Part shown: positions 26,851-39,470 of the stretch, piece by piece | How positions within the stretch are numbered: position 1 is the first letter of the stretch | How the letters are laid out: the number at the start of each line of letters is the position of its first letter | Assembly: GCA_034336665.1 (NCBI GenBank) | Contig: JAPFBE010000002.1 | Span: forward strand, 5,812,146-5,876,145 | DNA length: 64,000 nt | Direction of reading: 5' to 3' | Source: Luscinia megarhynchos | Lineage: Eukaryota; Chordata; Aves; Passeriformes; Turdidae | The notes under the pieces: generated by a model | Told to the model about the DNA's origin: nothing | Database searches by the model: none | The model's input: the letters and a program-made list of their open reading frames with translations, nothing else | Translations under genes and position numbers: made by a program

Positions 26851-28130
26851 TGTCCTGGTTTTAATGACAGGTGTCTGCCAAGGAAGGTGGGAACCTCCCT
26901 TGGGATGGAAAATTATAATTAAAATTACAATTCAAATTTTTATTATAATTTTGATCCTACAGGGCTTTCAGCAAAGACATGGGAAAAGGAACAACAATTC
27001 TTTACAAGTATGTATAACAAGGCAAACAACAGCTACAGCATGCACAGCAAACAAACCCCCCCAGGCGCAGCCCCAGCCTTCTCTGGGCTGTGGGGCGCTT
27101 TCCCCTCTGGTGCAGTTCCGGTCACAGCCGCCAGGGGCGCTGGTGGCTCCCGGCCGGGCAGGGCGGTGCGATGATTCCCCCGCGCCTGCAGGGGGCGCTG
27201 TGGCGCTGGCCCAGCCCCTCTCTCCACACGGCAATGGCGGCACAGCCGGGGGAAAGGATGGAAAGGGGATTCCTTTACAAACCCACGGGGAGCAGCTGGT
27301 CCCTGTGCCCCTATGGATAGAGAAATGGGCTGTAGTAGGAACCTCAGAGCAGCAGGCTGGAACAGCTGAGGCAGGCACACCCAGAGTGGCAAACAAAGTG
27401 TAGCAGAAACTCAACAGCCATAGCAGGAGCCGCAGGGGGTTGGACAGATGCAGGGTCTCAAAGAGTAGCCAAAAAAGACCAAAGCAGCAGCAGAAAAGAG
27501 CAGGGCTGGACAGGGGCAGCTGGCCTCCTGCCAACAGCCAGGAGACACTCCCTTGTTGTGGGAGGGGAAGGGGTTGGGGTCCTGGATATTCCCCTGCAGC
27601 ACCCAAGTGAGGTTGAGATGATGATTTCCAGAGAGATGAGGTGTTGAAAAATAAAAATGGTCCCAGTTCAATGGCTGCTCTTACGAGCAAAGGCTCACTC
27701 ACTGTCAGAGAAGCAGTAAGGGGCTGGATGCCCTGATGGCATTGAATTCTGCCTGTGGCAGCAGCAACTCAACCATTCCCCTCTGGTCCTGGGAACGAGA
27801 GAGAGTGAGGAGCTGAGCCCAGCCCGTCTCTCCTCAGCCAAAATCCCACAATAGTTCTGCCTTTCCCAAGAGAAAGCCCCCCACCTAGGAGGGTAGAAAC
27901 TGCACCCTTCCCCCAGCCACATCCTTCGTCTCTTAAGTATCAGTCATTCCCATCTTTTAGGCAACAAATTAGGAGAAAATTCCCTGAGAAAAAGAAAAGG
28001 GGGGAAAAAGGAAAAATCCTAACCTCTAATAGGCCTTGACTTGTTGTTCTTCTTGTATCAATGTAAATAAAACTATATATCACCTTCAGCTTTTGCTGTT
28101 TGAATCTGTGTTCCAGTTTTGGGAGTAACA
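26851..28130 (-). mobile_element. GC-rich ERV LTR-like element, boundaries and orientation tentative
   Basis: The left edge TGTCCTGGTTTTAATGACAGG, followed by a hairpin (26878-26903) and TTCTTTAC blocks, resembles the reverse complement of the 3' end of passerine ERV LTRs. A TTTATT at 26939-26944 would be an antisense AATAAA signal, giving a U5-like segment of about 90 bp. The right edge GGGAGTAACA would supply the matching TGT...ACA terminus. AGGCCT (26845-26850) and GGGCCT (28131-28136) could be a 6-bp target duplication with one change. An exact AGGCCT also occurs at 28031-28036, but without a CA end. The interior is much GC-richer than the flanks. Its open frames (up to 244 codons, 26968-27702 minus) show no retroviral domain and are treated as composition artefacts. 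Confidence 0.55.
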
Positions 28131-29012
28131 GGGCCTAACAAACAAAATAGCTCCATTTCCCTCAATATAGGATTCAAAACCTATAATTCTAACTGTAGAT
28201 TTTCTTCTTTCTGGAAAAGAGAGTCTCATGAGAAAATGCAAACTTGTATATTTCTTCAGTCCAATATATGCAATTGCACAATTTTTGTGTTTCCACTATG
28301 GAAAAATGAGTTAAACAATACTAAGACATTTCATCCACATTTACTCCTGGGAAGCTACAAATTTAACAAAGATAGCAAGTTAGCTAAGCTAAAGTCTTGT
28401 GTAATGCTAAACAGAGTTAATTAACCAATTTCTGCCAAAACAAATTTTGAATGCTTTCTTCCCCATTGTGGTTTATGCTTACAGACTCTAGCCATTCTCA
28501 TGGATCTAGCCAGACCTATCATACCAACCCAAATATAAGGTGACTTCCAATGTAAGGCGAATTCAGAACCCTCATTTTTCAAAGGCTACATAGAAAAATC
28601 AGCAAAATTTATTATTAAAAAAATTAATTATCTCATGGAACTTTTTAGACCATCTTCTCCAGCCTCAGCTTCCAAAGTCCATTCTCCTCACAGTCAGCTT
28701 GCCAGGCATGCCAATGTCTGTCTGCACATCTAATTGAGCTCTTCACGTGCAGGGCCTGGACCAACTGCACCAGCTGTGCACATCCACAGCTGGATCTGGA
28801 CTTTGGCAGAGCAAACAGATGAGGAAGGTGGACAGATGGACTAATTCCAAGCTCTCCAAGCAACATAGCAGACTACCAACATCTACCTTTTTTTAAAACC
28901 TTGAACTAAGTGGGCCTGGGCTGCTGCCTGCACTACCCCTGTCGGTGTGAGGCTGGAAAATTCAGACAGCTCATCATATAAATGGAGTTTGAAAGGAGGC
29001 CAGACAGTGAAC
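28131..29012. other. Intronic sequence, no gene seen
   Basis: Unique sequence between the GC-rich element and a CR1 tip. I see no recognisable exon. Confidence 0.5.
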
Positions 29013-29124
29013 TCACAGAATCACAGAATGTTCTGAGTTGAAGGGACCCACAAGTCCAACTGTAAAGTGAGTGGCCAATACAGGGATGGAACACATAACA
29101 TTGGTATGATAAGCACCATGTTCC
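29013..29124 (-). mobile_element. CR1 LINE 3'-end fragment, antisense
   Basis: TCACAGAATCACAGAATGTT followed by 'CTGAGTTGAAGGGACCCACAAG' and 'AGTCCAACTG' is the reverse complement of a CR1 3' terminus. The following 'ATACAGGGATGGAACACATAAC' and 'GCACCATGTTCC' also fit that region. About 110 bp remain. Confidence 0.8.
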
Positions 29125-32100
29125 ACCCAGCTGTGTTAATGTCACCCAACTCATGCCTCATCAATACAGGAGTTAGTTGTGGGACTTTGTACCTTCAGTT
29201 TTGCCTTTCAAGCAAGCTTCATAGAAATGTAATGGAGTACCACTAAAATTGTACTACTAAAAGTAGTACTTCTACACTTTGCCAAGCATGAAAAATATTT
29301 TTCCTTCTTTTACTCCCCACCCTGCCCCCGCTTCGAAGTATATCTAAGCAAGTATGGCATTATATCACTTCATAAATTGTCACTTCCAGAATCAAGCTTT
29401 TAATCTTTAAGTCCATGATAATTGTTTCATTAGTTGCTCATTTGCTGTTTCCTTAATTTTCCCTTCAGACCTATGATTGTTGTTTAACAATTTCCATGAG
29501 TGCCATGGTCATATCCTAGCTAAGGGAATATAAGAACAATTCTGTACTTACTACCCATGACTACCAAGTAATGACTACCAACTTGAACTGACCTACAAAG
29601 ACTAAGTAGCTAATTAAATCCTCCAACTTTGGAAATAACAAAAGTCAGTTCACAGACAGGCATATAAACATATAAAAACTTCCTTGTGCAGTACTACCTA
29701 CCTCCTTATACCAGTGCCAACTCAACTGTGAAGATAAATTGAAGACGTTGGATATGACCCTCCACATTCTCAGAATTCACTGATTATCTGTCTGGTATTC
29801 TGGTTATTGTGCCCAACTTCTTCAGGATAATTGGCAGAAAGTAGTCAAGTATACACTTATTATTTTCCAAAGTAAAGTTAATATCATTTCTTATGATCAG
29901 AATTTTCTGGGAAATACATGATCAGAAGTGAGAAAACTTAACCTGTAGAATATAAAAAATCAGCTGATCTCTGAGTGAAATCTGGGATTCCAAGGAAGCA
30001 ATTAATTTTTTTAGATAATGTTATTTGCATATAAAATGGAAACTTTCCACAAAGAAAGGACAAAGACTGCTTGTTCATGAGCTTCCAAGAAGATCCTAAT
30101 CATGCCAAAGCCATTTCCCTTTACAGACAGGTGGGCTAACACCTGGCAAACAGCAGTAAGTGGTAAACATTTTTGTTTTGGTATATTAAAAATGTAAGTG
30201 ATTTCTTAGATAGTATCTCAGAAATTTAATGACTACAGTGTGGCCCGGAAATGAGCTGTAATGAACAGCATTGAATCATTTCATCTTTAAATGCAGCAAG
30301 AACAAAGCCTAATAATTACCCACAGCAGCTTAAATTGAGAAAACCACAAATGAATTGGCCTTTTAAAGTCAGGGATAAGGCTAAGAAAAGTTGCAGCCAA
30401 AGGCTAAAAGAGTTAACTTAGGTTTCTGAATGTTGGACTCCTGCTTTCTAAGCACTGGCTCAGAGGTTTCTGACTCAAGTTGATGGCAGAAAAGCCAGCA
30501 TGCTTTTATCAGACTTTAGTGTTTATAGAAGCAATACAAAACAGGATTTTGTTAAATGCATATATTATGCCACATCAAACTATAAATTGAACCATCTGTG
30601 TCCAAGTTAATCTCAGATACAGCAAGGAGATTATTTGAATTGTGTGTTTCCTTTTCTGACCTTTCTAGATGCGGCTTTGTTTGAAAGGGGGAAGAGATGA
30701 TTTTCTTAACTTTTTATTTCTAAGCAACAATGCCAATAGTCCAGTACAACAGCAATATCTTTTAAAATCACCCAGCTGAATAGCAAAAATCCTTTAGTAA
30801 TTTCCCAGTATTGTTATATAGGGAGCTCTAAAAAATAAACTATAGTCATATAAATAGAGGCATGTAGTTTTAAGCATGCTACAAGCCATTCATGACATAA
30901 GTATTCAATTAAAACTGCTTTTATGAGCAATAATCACATTCTGAAAAGGCAAACATGAACAGTTTGCGGATATAGCCATAATGTCTGCAAAATTAACTTT
31001 TACAAAAAGCAGGTAAACAAAGTTCCATCTCTCTGCTACTTAAATAAAATATTTTTGAATTCTTTTGGTCCTGCCTTCAGGACACAAGGGACAGGAAGGA
31101 AGATTAATAATTAATTTTTTTGTTATTTAAATAAAAAGGAAATTATTTGTCTTTATGCATTAATATTATCAAAAAAAGAATCTCAGTTTAACTGAAACTA
31201 TGATTACAATAAACAAATTTCATTTGCGGAAATAATAGAACAGAACAGCTGTAGTTTCCAACAGTATAAATCTGCTTAACTGGCAACAGCATAGCACTTT
31301 AAAGAAGACAGAAACTTTTAGCTTTACAGGTCACCTCATATTTAATCTTGAGTTGCAAGTAATTTAGGATAAAATTTCATGTTAACTACCTCTCCTCCAG
31401 AAGTACATGTTGGGTTAAGACCCACTCTTAAAGAAGTGGAGATCTAGAAGCCATAGATCAACTGGATTTTTAAAATTGACTTGAAGTAGGACTCAATAAC
31501 ATCCCATCTCCTTTCATTTATTTTGACTTGTGTAGCAGCGTGATATACATCTTTATTATGACTGTCTGAAGGAATGCTTTGCTTGTCACACCTGAGGAAG
31601 TAGAGCATCAGAATCTATAACCTCTGATAGATGACTTTTTAGATTCTCAGACTTTGTGGAAAATTTTTCAATTTCCAAGTGCTTGGAAAATTTACTGGGA
31701 AAGAGTGCAGGGGATCTTATGTAATTCTGTCTGAAGTTTTTCAAATCAATTATATTTTCCATTAGAAAAATTTAAAAATTACCAAAAATACAGTTTTCAC
31801 TGACAAAAATTATTTCGGTCAAAACTGAAAAAAATTAAAAACAGGCTAATTACGTGAATTAAATCCAACTTCACCTTTTCAAAATGACAGCCTGAAATCT
31901 ATTGGTTTCAGATCCTGTACCTCAAAGCCAGTTACAAGGTCCATGATTGCCTTGGTGTTACGTTAAATGGAGCTCCATATACATAGATACTTCAAAAACA
32001 TACATTTTTAGGAAAAGTTTTGCTATTGATTAGCTTTGCCCTCCTGTTTTATGTTGAAGAAAGTGTCACCCTTATATCACAGAAACATGGTGGGGGGGAA

Positions 32101-32280
32101 AGGTCTGATCATCCACATTTTCTGTAGAAATCCACTACTGAAAGTGATACATTCAGAATGCAATATTAGCACAGAACTAAAAAGATTCTGGCAATGGCCA
32201 GTAGGGCAATGGTTATTCAGGGGAAACAAATAGCTGCATGATCCACTGCCAGTTTGCAAAGAGACATCTTATATAATAGT
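29125..32280. other. Intronic sequence, no gene seen
   Basis: Unique AT-rich sequence. The stretch around 30240-30420 contains AACAAAG and TAATAATTA in close order, in a repeat-free context, and is a candidate regulatory region. No exon is seen. Confidence 0.5.
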
Positions 32281-33045
32281 TATGCACCCCCCACCGGGAA
32301 ACGAAGGTGCTCGAACACCTCTCAGAAGTGCCTGTATACCAGGGCACATAGTATGGGGAACAAACAGAAAGATTTGGAGATCTGTGTGCAGTCACAGGGC
32401 TTCATCTCACGTTTACAGAGAGATGGTGGGACAGACAGCTTGCATGATTGTAATGCAACGCTTTCAGGAGAGACAGGACAGAAAGACATGGTGGTGGAGC
32501 TGCCCTTTGCATAAAGGAACTCCTGTAATGCATGGAGCTTCACCTTAAGGGAGGATGATGAACTGCTCAAGAGTTTCTGGATTAGCATAAAAGTGCAGAC
32601 TAATGAGGATGCCACAGTTGCTATCTGTTGCAAGTCACCTGATCAGGGAGAGGAACTGGATGAGACCTTTAACAGACAACTGGAAGCAACCTCAGGGACA
32701 CAGGCTCTGGTCCTTATAGGAGGTTCAGCCACCCTGATGTCTGCTGGAGAAGCCACACAGCAAAGTACAAACACTCCAGGAGGTTCCTGGAAAACACTGC
32801 CAGTACCTTTCTGGTACAGGTGGTAGAAGAACCATCAAGGAATGATATGCAGCTCAAACCAAAAAGGAGGGCCTGGTTGGAGATGTGAAGTGAGGAGCAG
32901 CCTTGGCTGCAGTAACCATGAGGTCATGATGTCCAGCATCCTGCAAGGAGGAAGCAGGGTACTCTGTACAATCACAGCCTCAGATTACAGGAGAACTAAC
33001 TTTGTTCTCTTCGGGGACCTTCTTGGAGGAATCCCATGGCACTTA
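32281..33045 (+). mobile_element. CR1 LINE ORF2 endonuclease-domain relic
   Basis: This fragment comes from the N-terminal apurinic-type endonuclease region of CR1 ORF2, while most copies keep only the 3' end. Frames at 32254-32633 and 32593-33063 contain, in order, ICVQSQGF, an ELDETFNRQLEATSGTQALV segment, a GGSATLMSAGEA stretch where the consensus has the GDFN motif, SLGCSNHEV in place of the catalytic SDH box, and RTNFVLFGDLLGGIPW. Loss of the GDFN and SDH residues plus frameshifts make it inactive. It stops abruptly near 33045 with no RT domain or CR1 tail after it. Confidence 0.85.
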
Positions 33046-35235
33046 TTATGTAAAGCTTGCTGAAAAAACTGTGTTGGCATTTAGAGAAGCAGAACCACCT
33101 CCAAAAAACTGGATGTTGAGTCATCTCCACAACTTATGATCACATCTATAAGCATAATGCAGCATCTAAATGAGAATTATATTTTATTCCACTTTTTCTC
33201 ATTTTAGATCTGTAACACAAAACCCATGAGTTTCCATTGCTCTAAGATTGTCCAAAGATCTATATCAAGATCTACAAATCTCTTGCACCGAAGCAGTGTT
33301 CAGCACTATTTTACCTTGAACTAAAATGGACAGAATACATGAAGAATTAGAATTACAACCTGAAGTTTTCAAGGATGTCAGTTGATGGGAGCTAATCACC
33401 CTGCAGAACTCAACACTTTTCACCACTTTCTAATATATGTGAAACAAAATTCTTTGACCTTACTGTCCCAAGATGCAGCTAAAATAAAATAAACACATCC
33501 AAAATAAAAAATATAAAATTGCACATTATTCTTAAGGCATCAATCTCTTCCTCAGCAGAAGATAATCAATGAAAAACTTGTGAAGGATGTTAATCACTTT
33601 GCTTAATGTTGAACTGAAAGGTTCTCAGCTAAGAAAAGAGAAGGTAGAAGATTTTGAATACATTAATAAAAAAATATAAATCTGTGAGGATAGTATGGAG
33701 TCCAGCAACCCATAAAGCAAAAACTGATACTAGCATTCTTCAAAGCCATTTCCAAAGTGTTAAAAAAACCTCTTACATGTAAAGAAATAGTCATAGCACA
33801 TTTTCTGTCACTTACTTGCTTTCCTCTGAATTCAAGAAAAATAAAATGACTGCTGAAATGCTTCAGTTCCAATTCAATAGTCATCTATTCTAACAACTAT
33901 ATAACCAATCTATCAAGATTTTCAGTTTTTGTCTAGCAGCCTTGGGGTTTTAACAAAAGCTTGTTATTTATGTGCACAGAGTTTAGACAGTAAAGCTGGA
34001 GCTTTTCTGAGTCTTTGGATCAATTTTAAATGTGGCTTTTTTTCTCATCCGTTCAACGGTGATGGCCTCTATCCATCAATCCATCTTTCCTAGGTAATTT
34101 TAAAACCACAAATTGAAAATTAATTGGTCTCTTGATTTATCACAGACAAGAATATAAAATCAGTGGAAACTATCAGGAGAATAACATATTCTTTCCTTAA
34201 ATATATAATCAAGCACAAAGACGATAAAATTACAGGGGATACCATTTTCCTATAGTCTTGAAATGAAGGAAATATCAATTCAACCTGACAGCATATCAGA
34301 TGTTTCCCACTTACCAATCCTGTTGTTTTCCCGCCCTACACATCATCACTAATATTTTAGCAATTGGTAGTCTAAGTCTAAAAGTCTAAACAGACTTTTG
34401 AGACATGTAAGTGATGAGATGTCCTTCACTGACACAGCTGGAGCCTTCACCCAATCCACCTGGTCACTACCAGTAAGTAGTGCTAATGAAACAAGTGTCA
34501 AGCCCATAGGTGGTAAAACCTTCTGAGGTCAAATCTATATTGTGACAGCGAAATGAATTAAAACTTCTCCTGAATAAAGATGAAGCATGGTATGCTATAA
34601 AAAATTATGGGCTTGAGGAACAAGGTTGGCAACTGGCAAAGTAACCAAAAGCAGTTACTGACCAGTAGCTCCCTCCGTTTACTTCAAAGAGTACATCTTT
34701 ATATTGTTTCACTTAGTTCCTTTGAAAGGAAAACCACAAAATGTCTGCTTTTGAGAATAAAAGCATCCACATCGCATGCTAGAATGAAACACTTATGACT
34801 TACTGTCACTTCTTTTGCCAATGGCCTTTTTTTCAGAAAAAAAATTCCAAAGTTTTTAACTCAAAGCAGTTTTAGTCTCTAGCAGGATTTGTAACTGTAC
34901 ATGTAATTAAACTCAAGAGGCTCGGAACACTCTGCAGTCCACAGTGGCTAAAAGCAGAAGAGATGCCACAATCAAACTACGAAAGCACAGGCCGTGCTGG
35001 CTGAAGAAGAAACACAGCAGAGCATCGAGAATACACTGCCCTTGGGTAGTATCTGTTGAGAGATAGAAGGGGTGGGAAGGATGTAGGCTGCATTTTCCTG
35101 CACAATGCATGAGGGAATGCAGTAGCAGGTATTTGATCTATCCTTCCTCTATTGCACGACAGTATGTATTCCCCTGCTGCCATAATTTGCTCCAACTCCA
35201 AACTGTGTTTCCAATGAACTAGAGTCCTGAAAGGG
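33046..35235. other. Intronic sequence, no gene seen
   Basis: Unique AT-rich sequence downstream of the CR1 endonuclease relic. No repeat family or exon is recognisable. Confidence 0.5.
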
Positions 35236-35291
35236 AAAAAAAAAAATAAAATAAAAAAAAAAAAAAAAAGAAAGAAAAAAAGAAAGAAAAA
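35236..35291. repeat. A-rich tract with AAAT and GAAA interruptions
   Basis: About 55 bp of nearly pure A, with T interruptions on the left and regular G interruptions (GAAA units) on the right. It may be a degraded poly(A) tail; no element body is recognisable beside it. Confidence 0.85.
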
Positions 35292-38200
35292 TTCTCAGTC
35301 AAACCTAATTTGAGCTGGTTTTGAAATTTCAAAAAATGTAATCATAACCCCTTCAAAATTAGATGTATTTCCTGCTTCTAAATAAAACAAGAAAGATCAT
35401 TCCCAGAATACTATAAGAACAGTTGTTAAAGCACAATCAGAAGAAGAAAAGGTCAGATGCTTTACAAGAAAGTACATTATGAAGTTACCAGTATGATTTT
35501 ACAAACTTTGTAGAATCCAAACATTTTCTAACATAATTCAAACTTTTAATAACAATAAAATAACAATACTTAACCCTCTTTTGGGGGTTGAATAAATACA
35601 CTAGAGTATTGCAGAGAATAATAAAGATGGAAGCTGGTTATTTCCAGTTTTGACCTTGAGTCTGAATCAGATAAAATTATTTTTTACATTTTAAGGGGTA
35701 TTTCTGGGTTTCTTCAGGTGAATCTACAGATAAACAGTTTAGTGATTACTTGGCAGAGTATCAGTTATTTTGCATTGCCCAGCTATGTGACCTTATTTTT
35801 GTTGAACACTGTTTTGTGTGTATTGCTTTGCAGATTTAATGTCATTTCAGAATTGTTCAGGTTTTGGATGCCTACATAAAAAAACTACACTGCACAAGAG
35901 AGTGGAAGACAAACCACAAAACTTGCAGTTTTTCTTGTAGACATTCAAAGTCCTGTACAGTGATCTACGTGTGATTTCTCTCAGCCCTGCCTCTATACTT
36001 TGCGAACGCCTGCCGTTGTTACAATCCCAGTATCAGGACCAGGCTACTGGGTGTGAGTCTGTGACCCAATTACCTTTACTCCTTACAGTCAAAAAAACCC
36101 CCACGTGCTCTCCTTTGTTACCTTCAAAGCACGACAGGAGGGTGGAGAGCACACTACCACCTTGGGAATAACCTCGTGTTTTCCACAAGTTAGTAGCTTT
36201 TTGCCTTGTTAGACTGGTTTGACAAAAATACACAGATCTCTGAGGTTTATTGGGGTTGCACAGCTTGAAAGAGCCATCTGACGTGTATAACAAACATTAA
36301 ACAGGCAGAGGCCCAGCAACAGGTTACCATGGTGCAGGAAGAGAGGAGGATTACAAGGTATTCATTTGGAGGAGGGAGCAGGGTGGGGAAATCGTGTTTC
36401 ATTACAAATACATTGTCCAAATTACCCAAACTACCTTCTTCATTCAACCAATTCCTTGTTGAACACTGGCTCATAAAATAAAGCACTCTCCCTTTATATC
36501 TCTCTATTTATGACACAAATGAGGATAGTTGGAGATTTTGAGTAGGGGGGGGGGGAAAGAAAGGAAAGAAATCTTAACCAAAATGTGACCTTAGCAGATG
36601 CAATTCAATCTGATTTCCACTACATTAGCCTACGGATGCTTATGCAACTGCATAGCACAGCAACTGAGAGACAAAACAATGGAAGTTTTAAAGCTTTATT
36701 TATTGCTCATTCCCAAAACATTCAATCGCCATCATGCTTCAACTGCCAAATCTAAATTAGAGAGTAAAAAAAAAAAAAAGTACTCTTCAGGGGAACATTA
36801 AAGCTCTATAGAGAGGTGCAAGCTCAAGGAGATGGAGTATCTGGCTAGAGACCAACTTGCCTATAAGTCCAGACCAAGTGGACCCATATGGATAGATTTT
36901 ACAAAATTGTAAGTGGTTACAAGTAGAAAGATTCCCTCCCTTCCATGTTCGACCTCCTTTTTTGGCATTAGTAATTAAACTGTACTTACTGCTATTAGCA
37001 GATTACAGAAACTTCCAGAATCTAAACAATTTTCATATAATCTAATCACTTCCTTATTTATTCATGTTTACCCACAATTTCCCTCCTCTTTCAGCTGATT
37101 GCTATGTAATATTACAAAGCATAACAAAAGCTGATTGCTATTAATTAACTACACCATGGCAGTATATTAAGCTCTTCTTCCAAAAACACAAGGAAAATAC
37201 ATCAAATCTCAGTCTAAAGGTTTAGAAAAATTAGTAAAGTAAAAAGTCAAAAAGATTACCACTGAAGTTTTTTATGTGCTACATCTACAAATTGCTAGAA
37301 ACATTTAATAATTTTCACTTTTGCTAACATAATTACTCTATACAATGTTTGGCAACTAAGTTCTAAGTCTGTGCTAGTGATCAATAATACATTTAAACTC
37401 TCACAAAAACAATTGGCACAAACCACACATTTGTAATTTGGACATCTTTCTTTCCCTCTATTTTCTTACTCAGTATGCAACTGTGCACTGCTTCCTTTCT
37501 TTATTCTTATCCAGCTAGTGGACACTTGCAGGACATTGTTCAAACTGTTAATACCAAAATCTCATAGAGTACCTTCCAAAAGCCAGGATTTATCATAGAT
37601 ATCTATTGCAGAGGAAATTGCTCATTTACTTTGGTTGTAAATTTTCTTTTTCCCATCAGTACTTTGCAGAGAAAATAAATTTGGGAATCAAATTATGTTA
37701 GATCATTACATGCTTTCTGATCTGTCTTTTTTATAAAATGAAAAGTAATCATTTTCATGCTTCCTAAACATGTGTTTACTTCCTAATAATGAAAGAAAAA
37801 ATTATAAGAAGAATGAGACAGAGATAGATATTAAAAACAAAGCAAAACCAAATACAAACCCAAAAAAGCACACCACACCAACTAATCACCTTTCTAGTGA
37901 ATTCGAGAGGCCTTCAGTTCAAGAGATTAGTATCTTCTTCTCTGACACAAATTTTATATAATACTAGTATTATACACTCATATGAATAAATACGTAAGTA
38001 CAAATTAGAAAAACACACCATAGAGATTAAGTACTGTATCTATTTTCCAAAAAGAAAACTGTATTTCACAGAAGTTGTTCATCACAAAGAATAATATTAT
38101 TGCATTCCAATTGCTCATAGAGTTAGTTAACACATGGAAAAAACACAGTGGAGACTAAGAATATTCTACCAGTGGTACCTGGTTAATGATATGAGCCAAC

Positions 38201-39400
38201 ATTGAATCGTGCTTGACGTTTATTTTACATTTCCTCCCATCGCAACACAAAACTTTCTGAACTTCGACACATCTTCAGTTAGCATCTCATCATAAATTAA
38301 CTTCAATATGTTCTTTCTTATGTTAGCTAACACACCTTTTTACCTTTTGGGATGCACTGTTAAGTGAATCTCCTAATGTCAAATAGCATATCACCCTCAA
38401 AACCAAAAAGGAATCCATAATATTCCTGGACAGATTTATGCTTACTCCCTCAGATACCACAGTCTCCTACACAGCATGCAGTAAAGATATGTCTGTATGG
38501 TTAAGCTGGAAAATAAACCCCTCAAGAAAGGAAAAAAATAAGATAGCTGGGAGAAGAAAAGGGAGCAGGATGCAAACCCAGTGGAAGCTGGACTATGATT
38601 CAAAATGAGGTATGTTCCCTCTAAAAGAGTGTTACTGATAAAAACATTGCACAGACATCTGTATGAGAATGAAATCCTGGTTATCAATTATGCATTTTAA
38701 ATTATTAAACCATGCAGGCAAAAGGAGCAAATCAAAAATAGAACAAGCAGGGCAACCCCCATGACACATCCTGATCACGATGGATGAACAATGAACTGAA
38801 TACTTCCAGCTGGACAGGAGCATCATCTCCACACTGTGTGATGTATTAGTGAAAAGCCAAGCAGAGGTTTCTCATTTCAGTCCGGAGTTAGACAGTCAAC
38901 TCCACTCTTTGAGAAAGTGGTTTTCATAGGAAAGCAGATTTGAAAGTCTAAATTCAAATACAGTAAAAGAATAAAACAAAATGTAAGAAACCAGTTCAAA
39001 ATCAATCACTGCTTGACAGAGTTGTCACAACACACTCTCTCTCTTCGTTTTCCTAATGACATGAACCAAGAACACAATTCTCTGCTGAATAGTTTTGATT
39101 CACTTGCATACTGCTTGCATTTTCTTTATCCAACAGAAAGGTATACTATAAAGTTGAGTGAGGCTTGGGTATTTTTATTCCCCAATCACTCTTTCTGCCA
39201 ATTTTTTATACTCTCTTGTTTTGCTTCAAGCTTCAGATGCACGAAAATTTAAAAATAAATGGTAAACCCCAAATTGAAGTAACCATGTTTTACTACATTA
39301 ACAATCAATCAGTGATACTTAGCACAATTCTAGTTCACAGCAGTTTAACTTTGCTGGTTTAAATATCGGTCACATTGTATAAAAAAAATCCAAACATGCC
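35292..39400. other. Intronic sequence, no gene seen
   Basis: Unique AT-rich sequence with an 11-G run at 36545-36555 and an A run near 36767-36779. Open frames stay under 90 codons and match nothing known to me. Confidence 0.5.
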
Positions 39401-39470
39401 AGAACAGAAACAAACAAAACAAAACCAAACAACAGAAAAAAAAAAAAAAAGAAAAAAAAAAAAAAAAACC
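39401..39470. repeat. A-rich low-complexity tract
   Basis: ACAAA/CAAAAC-type units lead into two A runs of about 15 and 17 separated by a single G (39436-39468). Confidence 0.85.

Noticed and set aside
26813..27702. Long frames on both strands (196 and 244 codons)
   Set aside because: They lie in the GC-rich LTR-like block where stop codons are scarce by composition. No retroviral or cellular domain is visible.
28740..28800. Possible next SUGCT exon, from a minus-strand GPGPA-like stretch similar to the C-terminal region
   Set aside because: Residues on both sides do not fit, and there is no matching splice acceptor or long open frame in phase.
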